Part shown: positions 1 through 12,465 of the stretch, one piece after another
Layout: every line of letters starts with the position of its first letter
Numbering within the stretch: position 1 is the first letter of the stretch
Assembly (NCBI GenBank): GCA_014058105.1
Contig: JACGCM010001620.1
Span: forward strand, 1,550,001 to 1,614,000
Source: Kingdonia uniflora
Lineage: Eukaryota > Streptophyta > Magnoliopsida > Ranunculales > Circaeasteraceae
Length of the DNA: 64,000 bases
Direction of reading: 5' to 3'
Program-made: the position numbers and the translations under genes
Notes under the pieces: model-generated
Seen by the model: the letters and a program-made list of their open reading frames with translations, nothing else
Told to the model about the DNA's origin: nothing
The model's database searches: none

Positions 1-2246
1 ATTTTGCCTCTCCAACAACTACGCCACAATCCAATTTCAGTTAAGGGTTTCAGCTCCGCAAATCTCAGTTTTCAAATTGAATTTTAATTCTCCAAATACT
101 CTAAACACCAATCTCATCCCCCTACCCCAAATATTTTTGGATCAGCAATTTCCCTTTGCTTGTTGAGATTTCTTTAAATGAGAACAGTTTTATTTGTGGT
201 TCTCGCACCCCTCTTATGTAATCAAGGTATCTATTTTTCTCTCTTTCTCTCTATTTTTCATTCTTCTTTTATAATCAGCAATTTCAGTTGATGATTGCTT
301 GTGGTGATTCTTCAATTTGGCTAAGCACATAGTTAGGGTTCCAATTGAACTTATTTTCCAAAATTATGGGTTTTGATTAACCTACTTAAGGATTTTAGGA
401 TTAAAATTTAAAGGCTTCCCAATTACAGGGTTTGCTTCAATAGATTTTAATATAACTCTAATTACAACTTGGAATATATTGCCGAAAAATTGGTGAGAAG
501 AGAGGGTTTTGTTTTCTAAGTTGGTAAAATGAACTTGTTTGTATTTCCTATAGTTGTTGAGGAGTAACTATTGGTCTTACCTATTTTATCATGGTTGCTC
601 GATTTGCTTTCACCGTGTCAAAATCCTGACATTTACAAATTCAAAAAGTTTGTAACGAAAAAATCTTTGATATGAACAATGTGGGACATAATCGTTGGCA
701 TCATGGTCGAAGTGACATTTTTTAAACGTAACATATCTGTATGAACAATTAATGTTTACATAATAACGGTACAGTCCTTTATGGCTCTGCCAAAAGAAGC
801 ATCTTCTTGATTTTGTTTAGTAGTAAATTTAGCTTCTAGATGTTAGTCTAGCCTTGGGGGATCTTTCCTCCCCTTTATCATTGGTATGTACATCATTTGA
901 GATCAAGGTGAGTGCGCAAGGCGAGGATATGTTATGGTATCCTTCAATGCATGCATCTAGATATAGTTTCCCAAATTTCTGAAATATTAGCTACTTGTGA
1001 TTGTGTACATCAAAGCACTAAAAGGCATAAGTTTGAAATGTGCGATGCTTTTCTCATTATAGAAATTGGCATTTTCCAGTAAATATTGTCACGATGTCAT
1101 AGTGTGTACCAAGCAGCACCTTCTAAGAGATTATCTTAGCAAAACTCTTTGCAACTTTTTCAGGTCTACCACAATGTTTATTAGCCGCTTGCTTATCTCG
1201 CAGACTTCTACAAATATTGCATGGTTGACCTCGACTCTAGGCCTATTGATCCTAGCAATTGCAGTGAACTTGAAGTCAAGTACATCAATATTTACAATAC
1301 CTGCTGAAAAAACAACATTCAAGGACCTCACACTCATGTCACGCCCTATTTTATTTCATGCAAATTTTCTATAATGTATAGTAGAGTTCTATTATTGCGC
1401 ATAAGCATGCATCATAGCTGCCAAATTCGGTATACTTTGAATACCATCACCAGGTCCATATTCTACTATCTTACTGCTCAAATAGATGACCAACCCAATG
1501 TCACTAATAACAACACTTGATGCTTTAACTTATTATAATTTTAATGCTCTTATCCTCTTCACTAGATGACTTGGTAGAATTAAATGTGGAAGCAGTACCA
1601 TCTAGACTAATGAGATCTGTAAGCCAGGGGAATACAAATTTCCTCGGCGTGCTAATGGAAAGGGATTGGTTTGACCAACTATTGGTTCATTTGAGAGTGA
1701 CGATATACCAGAAACTTGTTTTTAGAGATCCCATGGTAATAATGATGGAGCCAAGGGAGCTGAGGCAATCTACTTCAACTAAAGATACCCTGATACAATT
1801 AAGGGATCATAACATGATTTATCATCCCCGACATAGAATAGGATAAATGAGTAATTGGTGGTACCCCTGAAACATTAACTTGAGCATCATTACTTTAATG
1901 CATTGGTACCTTCAGAAGTTGTTCCCCGCACAATTTTTTTCCTTTTGGAAACTCTTACGTAACTGGGGCCGCTTATGTGGTGTTCATTTGTTGGCGTGCT
2001 ATTAGAATGTGCGCTTATTTATTAATTTATCTTCCTCTTTTTTTCATCTTGTGTTTGCCAGTTTTTAGCTTTAGAATGTCAAATTTCATTTCTTTTTGGG
2101 TATATTTCTCATCAGTTAAGAAATATTTTGATTTTTAGTCTCCTTATAGTTTGCAGTGAACCTCTAACTAATTGTTGCAAGAAGCTAGAGAGCTAAAACT
2201 ACGACAGGAAGAAATTGGCCTGCAATTATGGTATGATTTCAAACTT
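1..2246. other. No supported gene; AT-rich flank
   Basis: I see no confident gene here. The first 180 bases look like a plant 5' leader (CT- and CA-rich), followed by a short open stretch starting at the ATG near 178 and a possible splice donor after AATCAAG near 225, but no later exon joins to it. An open stretch at 1544-1846 encodes about 100 residues that I do not recognise. The rest is AT-rich and interrupted in all frames. It could be host intergenic DNA or the body of an older mobile element. Confidence 0.4.
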
Positions 2247-3100
2247 TCTACATATATATATATATTATCCATGAAGGGTATTTTTAGTGTAGACAAGTTC
2301 GCCCACAAGAGAAAGACAAAGGGTGCTGAGATTTAATGACAGGGCGCGATGGACGGACCAGATTCTTTTACCTATTTAAAGAGAAAGGGTAAAACTGTAG
2401 TTTAGTCTAAAGCCCTCAAGACTCACTTGCTCACTACATCTCTATCTCACGTCTCTCTTTCTCCCTTTCCTCCATGCCCTCTCTCCAACTCATCACCGTC
2501 TCTCTCTTTGCCAACGATTTAAAGGTATAGTCCCCTGTACTTGGGGTTTTGATTTAAACCCAACAAAATTTAGCGATTTGAAGGTATGGTCTCATCTTCT
2601 CATCCTCATACTCTGATTTTGGTATCTCTCTATCTTAATGGGGTTTATGAGATTCTGATTTGAAAGTAATTTTTGAGTTTTTGAATTGTGTTTTCTGAAT
2701 AGTTTGATAAATTAAATGTTTTTGTCCAATATCTAAACTTCTTTCTTTTACATTACATGTATGTAAACACTCATGAATTAAATGGTGCATGAATTTCTGA
2801 GTTTATGAGTTTTGTAACAATGGTTGAGTATTTTCATTAATACCGGTGAAACCGCACAAGAATGATAGAGGAAGAGCTCAAAGATATTGCAGACTTCCTA
2901 AATGTTGGGCTGGAGTTTTGCAATGTTTTGGGTCATAGAAATTTGAGAAATTTATGTTTGATTGATTATTCGATTATAATTACTTATAGAGTCAGGGTGT
3001 TTTCAGCAATCACCAGATTAAATACAAATTCCTTGATTTACACTAACAATTGTACATGAATTAAATGGTTATGAGTTGAAGATTACGGATTTTGTAAATC

Positions 3101-3270
3101 GTTGAGTTAAATGGTTATTTGATTTAAACTCAATGAAACTCAACCATTACATACATACACCATTTACATTACGGACTGTTCGAGTTTTTGAAAACCGTTG
3201 AGATAATGGTTATTTGATTTAAACTCAACAAAACTCAACTATTACATACATACACCGTTTACATTACGAA
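3101..3270 (+). repeat. Two-copy tandem repeat, 96-bp period
   Basis: The block starting GTTGAGTTAAATGG at 3101 recurs at 3197 with a few substitutions and ends in both cases with the same ACATACATACACC string and TTTACATTACG. It lies in the non-coding leader of the Helitron, upstream of the RepHel gene. Confidence 0.75.
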
Positions 3271-3469
3271 ATTTGGTTATATGGCCTGAAATTGTAATTA
3301 TGGTAGAGGAGATTGATTTTGATTATATCTTCCTTGATGTTCGAGTTTAATTGTTGTTGTTGCTTTTGCTTTCATTGTTTTGGATTTCCTTATACTTTTG
3401 TATCTGCCTGAGTTTTTGGTGGTTTTATTTTTGGGTGGTAGGGTTCAAAGTTGGGTTGGTCTGAAACCT

Positions 3470-3691
3470 CAAAGAAGGTACGATCTCGATGAAAAATTCT
3501 CGCTTCTAATAAACAAGGTACTATTTATTTCCTTTACAATTAATTTTTATTTGATGTTATGAAACTGTGCATTATTTCCTCAAAGAAGGTACGATCTCGA
3601 TGAAAAAATCTCGCTTCTAACAAACAAGGTATTGTTTATTTCCTTTACAATTAATTTTTATTTGCTGTTATGAAACTGTGCATTATGTTGA
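3470..3691 (+). repeat. Perfectly phased 111-bp tandem duplication
   Basis: The block CAAAGAAGGTACGATCTCG at 3470 recurs at 3581. Each copy runs to GAAACTGTGCATTAT with only a few differences. Each copy holds a short exon-like segment followed by AACAAGGTA, a possible splice donor, so an exon-intron cassette may have been duplicated in the leader. The high similarity suggests a later event than the decay of the downstream coding region. Confidence 0.8.
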
Positions 3692-3982
3692 GTAATGTTT
3701 TGTGCTTTACTTTGAATTTTGTTTAGTGGTTTACTCCTATGGCGAACAACAACCATATTCTAGAGGTAAGTCCGTATGTTTTACTTTAACCATCATATAT
3801 TCTATGATCTTAGTTAGTACTTCATCTTAGTAGTACGTACTCATTAATCTTAGACATTCAGCACATAGGTATTTTACTTATGTTTAGTCTTTTTACTCAT
3901 TAATCTTATACAGTACTCATTAATCTTAGACATTAAGTGCAAATGTTTTTACTTATGTTTAGTCTTTTTACTAATTAATTAG

Positions 3983-5050
3983 GAGTCACCCAACACCATA
4001 TCTGCTAATCACACCAATTCCAGCCTCTCTCGACGATCAATTGCACAACGTGCTAGGAGAGAATGCGAGAGACAACTAAGGCAACATGCATTATTTAACC
4101 AAGATCTGCCAAATCATCCCTTCAAATCTGTTGCCCAGAATTTAAATGATGAATTAAATAGAGAAGCTACAGATACTGAAGTGGCCAATCCTCATGCTCA
4201 TAATAACGTCATGGAAGCACAATTCTCACCACCTTTAACCCTTAGCGACATCACGATGAATGCACTTAACCTAATGAATTACGTAAGGAATAATAATTTA
4301 GAACTCTCTAATTGATCGATTGCACAACGTGCTAGAAGGGAACGTGAAAGATAACTAAGGGAACCCAAGGTGCCTACATTACCGAATCCATTTATCCATA
4401 CCAATTCAGGACTCTCTATGCCATCTATTACACAATGTACCAGAAGAGAACGCGAAAGCCAACAAAGAGAATTTGTGTCTATTGAATCCCCCGTAGTTGA
4501 GGATGCTGGGAGCTTTACAGTAAATGAAGTACATATCCCAATTAATCCTACAATTTAGATAGCCTATAATTTTCCATCTAGTATATTTGAAATTGGGGAG
4601 TCCTCATCAGCTTCCGCAAACGTGTATGCAAACACAACTAATTATTTCCAAAAATTGCAAAACTAACATCCATACCTTACTAATTACCTTCAATTCTTAT
4701 TTTTAACTACTATAGAATTTATCATTACGTGGAACAACATTACAATTCAAGTGATAATGATGAAGCAGAACACGTTAATGTCAATCAAGTTAAAGCCCCA
4801 TTGGATGATGAAGCAGAACACGTTAATATCAATCAAGTTGGAGTCCAATTGGGACGTTATTTCTTGAGACAAATGGACGTTGTATGTATACATTGTTTCG
4901 TACTTCATTAGAGGGATGAACAACTAACAAATTCTTCCAAGAGCCACTCGCGATTTGGTTAATGCTGTTTACAAAGAAAAATTAAACTCCCAGAACTTGA
5001 TCCATTGCCTACTGAATCAAATGAATTGTATAATGGTACTGGTACACATT
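3983..5050 (+). pseudogene. Helitron RepHel gene, N-terminal region
   Basis: Start of the Helitron replication protein. After a possible splice acceptor (TTAATTAG) an open stretch runs 3983-4315 and contains the basic motif RRSIAQRARRECERQ, typical of the N-terminus of plant Helitron proteins. Related copies of this motif recur near 4316 and 4426, so the basic block was repeated. Around 4752 and 4806 there are two copies of a DEAEHVN-x-NQV repeat. From 4860 the frame, interrupted by stops, reads VVCIHC and later CCLQRKIKLPELDPLPTE, matching the cysteine-rich zinc-finger region that precedes the nuclease domain. At least three stops break it. Confidence 0.7.
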
Positions 5051-5051
5051 C

Positions 5052-6732
5052 ATGGGTCATTTTACAAGTACATGCGAGAATATAATGCATCTAACGCATT
5101 TACAAGTTAGTTTTGGGGTTCATATGGATGATCAAGTAGTTCACGAAAGCGGACCATCTTCTTTTGTAATCCACAAAGAGTTACACCATCGAATAGGTAC
5201 ATTAACTCCAAATTATCAACAAGATACATCTTATGCCCTATTATATATCTACAACCCCGACGCAGCTCTTAATACCCATCATAAGTGAAACCTACGTTTG
5301 AATAGATATGTCCTACAAGTTATTCAAGACACATTGGCCCGAAGCAATCCCCTTTGTAAATTATATCGTCATGCATATGAGGTTTTAGAAGACGCGGCCG
5401 ACGAAGATGAGGAATTCAATGTTCCAATGTACCTACATTACAGTATTTTGACAGATCCAACTACAGATGTGATTGCAGTTATACTACCAGGAGATGGGTC
5501 ACAAATAAGTGGAGTGCGAGATATCGTTGTGTATCATAAGGAAAATCTGGGGTTGATGCACATAAGTGAGTACCATCCTTCTTACCTTTCATTGCATTAT
5601 GTTCTTTTCTTTCCAACTAGACAACTTGGCTGGTCAGTCTACCTAAAGCAATGGAATGTTGCACAAAATGCATTGTACTCTACTAAAAAATTTACACAAT
5701 GGGAATACTATTGTTATCGTCTATTCGAGCGTACAACGGAATATTCACCAATCTTGTGAGGTTCATAATTATTCCAACAATTTATAGTAGACGCATGGGC
5801 CTCGACTGAGCAAAATCGATTGGCATATGTCAGGTTTAACCAAAATGATCTCCATTCTGACCTATATGGTGGTTTAACAGATATTGTGACAACTGATCGA
5901 GATCCTAATCAAGTTGGACAATGTGTTGTTTTACCATCTTCACATACAGGTAGTGTAAGGAGTATGAATGAAATTTATCAGGATTCGTTGGCAATCACCC
6001 TTTTCAATAATTATTCGGATGTCTTTTTATCAATGATAGCTAATCCAAATTGGCCTGAGATCACAAATGTACTCTTACCTAACCAGTTAGTATATGATTG
6101 ATTAGATTTGGTTGCCCACGTTTTTGAGTTAAAGAAAAGCTTTGCTGAAGGAAGTGAAGAATAATCGTGTTTTTGGAATGTGTGTTGCACACATTTGGAC
6201 AATTGAGTTTCAAAAGCATAGTTTACCACATATGCATGTATTGTTCTTCCTAAGTTGTGAGGATAAAATTCGAACAATATCGCAAGTTGATCATATCGTA
6301 AGCGCTAATTTTTTTGATGAAAATGAACATCCCACTCTCTTTAGAATCGTAATGAAATGTATGATTCATGGACCTTGTGGGCCTGCTAACATGAACGCTT
6401 CGTGTATGGATAGTGGCAAGTGTACAAAGCAATATCCTAGACAATATACTGTAGAAACATCTATGGGTCCAGATGGTTATCCTGTTTATAGACGACGACC
6501 AACACCTGATAAAACGTACATATTATTAAAGGCCAATTAGTTGATAACATAAATGTTGTGCCATATAACCCGTACATGTCTGAGTTATTTGATTGTCATA
6601 TCAATGTTGAAATATGTGTGGGCCTTTAATGTGTAAAATACATTCACAAGTATATTTACAAGGGTCATGATCAAGCAACTATGGTCATCACTTGGAATAA
6701 AATACAATAGTATCTCGATTCTTGATATATTA
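5052..6732 (+). pseudogene. Helitron Rep (HUH, two-tyrosine) nuclease region
   Basis: Rolling-circle replication initiator domain, which nicks and religates single-stranded DNA at the Helitron ends. The frame shifts several times. 5052-5288 carries VHMDDQVV and the HRIGTL segment. 5298-5759 carries the conserved VIAVILPGDGSQ and HPSYLSLHYVLFFP stretches. 5820-6101 carries the Helitron-like N domain ending in NPNWPEI. 6142-6540 contains the metal-binding HUH motif within LPHMHVLFF. The two-tyrosine motif KYIHKYIYKGHD is readable at 6639-6674. All expected Rep motifs survive in order, but stops near 5288, 5757, 6101, 6540 and 6708 split them. The upstream neighbour is the zinc-finger region, the downstream neighbour the helicase. 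Confidence 0.85.
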
Positions 6733-7130
6733 GACCTTCGGAAGGAGCTTGGCGTCTCTTTAGTTTTAAGCTGGACCATGAAAAATCTAATGTCGTACGA
6801 CTGGCTTTGCACTTACCTAGAATGCACCACGTTATTTTCAACACGAACGTGACCATGACATATATTCGTGTACGAGCCGCTAATGAAAGGACTTCTCTAA
6901 CAACCTTTTTTGAATATTGTGCTGAAAATGAAGATGCACGAGCCTTTACATACCAATAATTTCCACAACATTATGTTTGGCATGGAAATGATAGGAGAAA
7001 AATTTGGACAAAAAGAACACAACAAAAATTTGCAATAGGCCGAATATATTATATAAGATCAAACTCTGGAGAGAGGTACTACTTACGTTTACTCCTAACT
7101 GTAGTTAAAGGTCCAACATCTTTCCAATGT

Positions 7131-9116
7131 TTGCGGAAGCACAGTGGTATTTTGTATGAAATATTCAAAGCAATATGTGCTTGGATGAGACTTCTTGAAG
7201 ATGATAAAGAATGGGTTGATTGCTTAGAAGAAGCAGCCGTAATGAAAACCGGGTATCAGTTAAGAAGATTTTTTAGTATTATTCTATCAGAATGTAATCC
7301 CATACAACCAAAAGAGTTATGGAACAAGTTTTGGGTAAACATATGTGATGATCTAGCTTACAAACTTCAGATCTAGTTTAACATTCAAAATCTGACCGAG
7401 GATCATGTGAAAGATTATGGTCTGTATCTATTGGATGAATTGTTATTTGAATCGGGTAAAACTCTGCAAGATTTTCCTCTAATGCCACGACCAAAAGGAA
7501 ATTGGAGTACCATAAATGGGAATAGACTCATAATGGAACAACGACAATTCCAATATGACACACATTTTATAGATACTGTTGCTAATGTGTGTCGCTTGAA
7601 TTATGCTCAAACGCAAGCTTGTAACGTCGTCATCGATTCTGTGGCTAATAATAGGGGCCAACTTTTCTTTTTGAATGGAGCAGTTGGTACTGGTAAGACA
7701 TTTGTTTACAATTCTATTGCAGCTACTTGTCGAAGAGAAGGGGATATTGTTATTATGGTGGCCAGCTCAGGGATTGCATCATTGCTTCTTAATGGAGGGA
7801 GAACTACACATTCAAGATTCAAGATTCTAATAAATGTGCTAGATAATACAAGATGTAGATTTACTAACTAGTCTATTCATGCAAAATTGTTTAGACAAAC
7901 CAAACTTATTATATGGGATATGGTTCCAATGCAACATAAGCATTGCGTTGAGGAAATAGAGCGCATATTACGAGATACCTAGGATGATCCTAGACCATTT
8001 GGTAGAATTATAGTTATCCTAGGAGGAGATTTTCATCATATACTGCCAGTTGTACCCAAAGGTGCCCGTGAGCAAATTGTTGCCGCATCGTTAAGGCGAT
8101 CACCATTGTAGAGACATGTATGTGTTTTATCAATATTTGAAAATATATGTTTGAATTATACAAACCCAGATAACGCACGATTTACAGATTATTTGATGAA
8201 GGTAATAATCTTGGTAATTTCCCCCAAATATTTATCATGTATTTAATCAAAAATATAAAATCTTAACTTAACCTTTTTATTTCCAAAATGTAACAGATCG
8301 GAAGTAACCCCGAACAAACTGTTCAACTACCTTCAACAATTCATAATTGCGCAAGTGTTTAGGACTTAATACTTTATGTTTACTCAAACTTGAACATTTC
8401 TTGCGATAGAGTCCAAGGTTTTCTAACTGAGATGACCATTTTATCTGCAAGAAACGACAATGTTCGCTCTATTAATGATGACGCTTTAAATATGTTTTTA
8501 GGATAAACAATTGTTTATTTAGAAGCAAATAAAATTGTAGAAGATGAGTTTGTAGATTGTACATACAATGACCATTACCCCAAGTGAGTACTTGAATTGT
8601 CTCGACCCTCTTGGTTTGCCACCGTTCAAGCTAAAACTCAAAGTAGGATGTCCGATAATGTTACTTCAAAATCTTGCTTCAAAAGATGGACTCTGCAACG
8701 GAACTCGCTTAATGGTAGTCAAATGTGGGATAAACATTATTGAGGCTAAGATCTTGACGGGTGAACATTCTGGGAATTTGGTATTTATTCCAAGGATTTC
8801 TTTAACACCATCAACAACCAAAATGCCTTTTGAAATGGCGCGGAGACAGTTCTCTTTACGATTAGCATATGCAATGATGATTAACAAATCACAAGGACAG
8901 TCGGTAAAATATGTGGGGGTCGGTAAAATATGTGGGGATAGATATGTGAACAGAGGTATTCTCTCATGGTCAACTGCATGTTGCATTGTCGAGATGCACT
9001 TTTGCAAACAGAATTACAACACTATTACCTCCAAATGCTTCACGTTGTACAACGAACATTGTTTACCCCGAAGTCTTATTGTAATTGAAGTATGTATCTC
9101 TAAGATACTTTTGTAA
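7131..9116 (+). pseudogene. Helitron Pif1-type helicase region
   Basis: C-terminal helicase half of RepHel, which unwinds DNA during rolling-circle transposition. 7407-7871 holds Walker A as GAVGTGKT followed by VASSGIASLLL. The stop-interrupted stretch after it reads LIIWDMVPM (Walker B, usually WDEAPM, so the catalytic acidic residue is lost) and [15 protein letters not shown]. 8220-8300 looks like an intron between helicase exons. 8568-9116 holds the C-terminal motifs [19 protein letters not shown] and [14 protein letters not shown] short tandem duplication (GTAAAATATGTGGGG, twice, near 8907-8937) shifts the frame, so the last motif [12 protein letters not shown] reads in another frame at about 8961, ending with [10 protein letters not shown]. 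Clearly a pseudogene. Confidence 0.85.
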
Positions 9117-10068
9117 ATCTTATTTTTGGAGTATTGTTACAGAGTGCTAATTGAAATATATTACTTGCTATAGGTTCTTCGAGATTTGTTCAAGGTTGAG
9201 AAAAAATTATCTCAATTGAAACAAATGTTAAATATCGAACCGGTAAGAAACTTACGCCCAAAAATATAGAAAAACTTTGTTCATTTCATCTCATGGGTTC
9301 TTATTGCAAAATTTGTGATTTCAACAGAAATAGGTCAAGATTTACCACAAGAATTGTAGGTTTGGCAGTTGCTTCGAATTGGATATCAGGATGTATTGTT
9401 TGCTCGAGTATCAACCGGAGTGGACAAAAGTTGTCTTCAAATGTGATGACTAATCAAATAATAATATACGCTAAGAATAATGCCATATAGGTTTAGAATA
9501 TTTCCATATATAGGCTTAGATGACTTTTTAATGCTTTATTTCCCTTATTCATTTAAACAATATGTTTCTTTTCATTTTAGCATTGGACAAGTACTTAATT
9601 CATAATTCAATCCGTTTTAATATTTTCATCTTTTACGTTAATTACAAATAAGTATACATTTAAATGTATACTTGATTGTACAAATAATTCCATAGATCTT
9701 TGTAGAATTTCATGTTTTTGATTAGTTGTAGAGCTCTAAACTTCCATCTTTTTTAAATGTTGGAATTCATAAAGGTACGTGTTTGATTGATTATAGTTCT
9801 GGTTTTTAGGAGTTTATGAATATTGTAGATCTTAATTGATGATTTTCCCTTAGTTTTAATATAAATCGATTTCATCTCCCAATTCTAGATCTACTGAAAT
9901 CCTAAAACCCACCCCATCTTTGTAGATGAATCGGTAAGCCTATTCTAACTGGGTGTGTAGTTTTCTTTCATGATAAAATGATTATCAGATACTGATAGTT
10001 GTAATTACATTTTTTGGATCTTACTCCATCTTTATTTAGAACTAATGGCCATAATTGTGAACTGACAG

Positions 10069-10263
10069 ATCAAGGAGGTTACTGAGTCTGAAGGAACCAA
10101 ATCCCTTGCAAAACCCATATTTGGTGAAATGAAGGAAGTTGAAAATGTCACATAGATAATGAAGGTAGAAAACTCCCGTGAAAGCACCATCAATGACGAG
10201 GATTCAAAACGCCAGTGTTTGAAGCAACAATCACATTTTGGCCAACAAAAAATAAATGTTCAG
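10069..10263 (+). pseudogene. Captured exon-like fragment in Helitron
   Basis: A 195-nt segment, exactly 65 codons, bounded by a splice acceptor (CTGACAG) and donor (CAG|GTATGA). The frame reads IKEVTESEGTKSLAKP, then GEMKEVENV, one stop (TAG near 10153), and ends QQKINVQ. Length, frame and splice signals suggest a captured internal exon of a host gene. I do not recognise the parent. It lies in the Helitron's 3' cargo region, between the helicase and the 3' hairpin, where plant Helitrons often carry host gene pieces. Confidence 0.4.
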
Positions 10264-10704
10264 GTATGAATTGACCATAAAAATATCTTTGTAGATGAAT
10301 GTATTACGAGATACTCTCCATACTACATGAGTGGGTATGCAATTTATGCAAGTGAGCTACCTCGAAGTATTTAGTAATCTTGGTAGGTTTTAAAGAATTA
10401 TTAGTTTTTTATTTTAGCCTATTCTTGATTACATTCTTATTCCAAGAGGCTGTTTTGTTTCAACATGAAAGCATCTGCATGGTCTTGCATATGCTACTTC
10501 TGGATACTAGAGAGTTCTTGAGGAGAACTGCAAACTATACAATCAAGTGCGGAATCTTAAAGGTAGCATAAAATATTGCATATGATCATAGCATTAACAC
10601 AAAATAATATTGTTGAAGCTCTTCCAAGGAATTTATCATGTTCTTTTTTTATGTGATTAGGAAGTAAAATTAGGTATAATATAATACTTTATGTTATATT
10701 GCAG

Positions 10705-10774
10705 TAATGTTGTGCTTTCAATTGTGAAAAGGGATCAAGACAACCAATCCCAAGTTCTTTCGGCAGCCCTTGCA
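10705..10774 (+). pseudogene. Small captured exon-like fragment
   Basis: A 70-nt open segment between a consensus acceptor (TATATTGCAG) and donor (GCA|GTATGT). In one phase it reads NVVLSIVKRDQDNQSQVLS and continues to the donor without a stop. Its parent gene is unknown. It may belong to the same captured gene as the exon-like piece at 10069-10263, being in the same orientation. Confidence 0.35.
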
Positions 10775-11820
10775 GTATGTATTTTCTGTCTCATCATTTT
10801 CAGACCCTTCTACTATTTTCATGCATAACTGAAATTTACTAATGAAAATCATTCTCCTTTTTCATAACAAACTTATTTCTCTTAAGTTTATCAAAATAAG
10901 GTCTGAAGTTCAGAACTATTTATGCTAAACTCTTTGGTGTGAGAATCTATAGTGATAGGTATTGCATGTTCAATTGAGGTCTTTGGTATGAAGATCCATG
11001 ACTCTATGCTCTACACGACTGAAGATGGGAATACTTCTATGAGTTCTACTATAGTCAGTGTAGTTTTTTTGAATGTTGTGGTCAATGACCATCTGCAGAC
11101 CATGATAGATACCTTGGAATTCATGGATCAAGACTATGATACCCTAGACGCAGCCTGCACAAATGAAAAAATCCTTTGTGCGCCAGTCCCTCAGAACTGT
11201 ACTATAGCCTCCCTTATCAGTTAGGGATCAATAAGTTTTCAGTACATACACATTGACACATATTGACATGGGGCCACTTTTAAGTTCAAGGTTTAGGTAT
11301 TTTATTTATCCGTACACATTGACACACATTGACATGGGGACTCTTCTAAGTACAAGGTATAGGGGTTTTATTTATCCATTGTGGATCCATATTCTAAGCT
11401 GCTGATGCTGAAATGTTTTATGTGATTGGTTCCAGCTTTAGATTGGAAGATAAGAGCTATATTCTAACAGTACGCTATGGTTGGAGTTTAAAAAGCAAGA
11501 TGACTATTGACGGTTGGAGTTTAAAAAGCAAGAGGACCACCACGCTATGGTTGCTTGGTCTGGCTGCTTGGGCGCTCATCGCTTCTGTCTCTAGGGAATA
11601 TCTATATATTTATCCAACTAAGAAGCACAGTGATTTATAGTGTAAATTTACAAGATATCGATATTATATCGTACAGTATATTTGTTAAGATATACATAGT
11701 ATTAATCTACTTTGGAAATAATTATCAATTTTTTTTTTGGACATATCTACTATTAATTACAAAGTTTAGTTATTTGAGTAGTTTGGTAGTAACGTGTGTA
11801 ACAGGTTTTTTTTTATCCAG

Positions 11821-11955
11821 GGCGGTGAAGCGGATATAAAGACTGCAGCAAAGATGGTCCTTCATACTTTCGCAAACGGCGATACCAGTAATGGTGGACT
11901 CAAAAGAAGTAAAAGAGAGGAGGCTTGTTTCTTTAAATGCTTCTTTAAAAAATAA
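11821..11955 (+). pseudogene. Captured exon resembling GNL2/NUG2 GTPase C-terminus
   Basis: A polypyrimidine tract and AG acceptor (TTTTTTTTATCCAG) precede a 44-codon frame ending in TAA. It begins GGEADIKTAAKMVLH, which resembles the conserved GGEPDxxTxxKMxLHDWQRG stretch near the end of the NOG2/GNL2 (plant NUG2) nucleolar GTPase domain, a factor in 60S ribosome assembly. After the LH the sequence diverges, so at most one short exon edge was captured. It lies in the Helitron cargo region, about 500 bases before the 3' hairpin. Recognition rests on about 15 residues, so it is tentative. Confidence 0.4.
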
Positions 11956-12440
11956 GCATCAAACGTACATTGCCAAAGTGGCTTTATGTTTGCTAAGGCA
12001 ATAGTTAGATTTAATTTTTTTGGTAGACAAATATTTTAAGTAGAACAAATAGTCTTAAGATATCCTACTATATATATCATCATACAAGTATACAACGTGT
12101 GGTAGATGATTCTTTAAAGTAGTTTTTTCTAGCATAATAATCTACAACTGTAGCTTTAAATTGGCATTTGAGCATCATTTTTCTTTATTAATTACTGTAC
12201 ACTTTGTTTCTTTTCCATACTTACTCTGTAATTCTTTTGGCTAATGGGCATAGTTCTTCAGCCTTATGCATCTTGATTTTGTGACGTCATTGGGGTACTC
12301 GATTTAATCTCTATACTCTATAGATACTTTTCCATGTTTCTTGCAAACATTGCGACGTATCAACATGTGGGATGAGGGGAGTGTCAAAGGCACGTTGATG
12401 AGCAATTATGTAGCGCTGAAGGTACGTCGATGTTGTTCAT

Positions 12441-12465
12441 CGTGGCGAGCCACGGGTAGTACTAG
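12441..12465 (+). other. Helitron 3' terminus (hairpin + CTAG)
   Basis: Stem CGTGGC, loop GA, stem GCCACG at 12441-12454, spacer GGTAGTA, terminal CTAG at 12462-12465. This is the standard termination signal of plant Helitrons. The next bases, TCTATATTACAT, are the 5' start of a second Helitron instead of ordinary flanking DNA. Confidence 0.85.

Larger units (their letters stand above)
2247..12465 (+). mobile_element. Autonomous-type Helitron, decayed
   Basis: A rolling-circle transposon about 10.2 kb long. The 3' end is clear: a 14-nt stem-loop (CGTGGC-GA-GCCACG) seven bases before a terminal CTAG at 12462-12465. The 5' end is placed at the TCTACATATA near 2247 because the following 80 bases match the start of the adjacent Helitron at 12466: both have a T-run, then AGACAAGTT(C/T)GCC and GCTGAGATTT, then a CT-rich leader. 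The base before this TC is T rather than the usual A, so the 5' end could be off by tens of bases. Inside are a broken RepHel gene (about 3983-9116) and, downstream, exon-like captured fragments. Many stops and frameshifts show that it is no longer autonomous. Confidence 0.65.

Noticed and set aside
8666..9007. 113-codon minus-strand frame
   Set aside because: It is the complement of the Helitron helicase C-terminal motifs, which explain the openness of the opposite strand.
9293..9490. 65-codon plus-strand frame; possible second helicase tail
   Set aside because: Another frame reads DVLFARVSTGVDKS, faintly like the end of a Helitron helicase, but the match is too weak and short to call a separate gene.
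10069..10263. Shugoshin-type origin for the captured exon
   Set aside because: The basic segment KRQCLKQQS vaguely recalls the end of plant shugoshins, but diagnostic residues are absent, so no parent is named.
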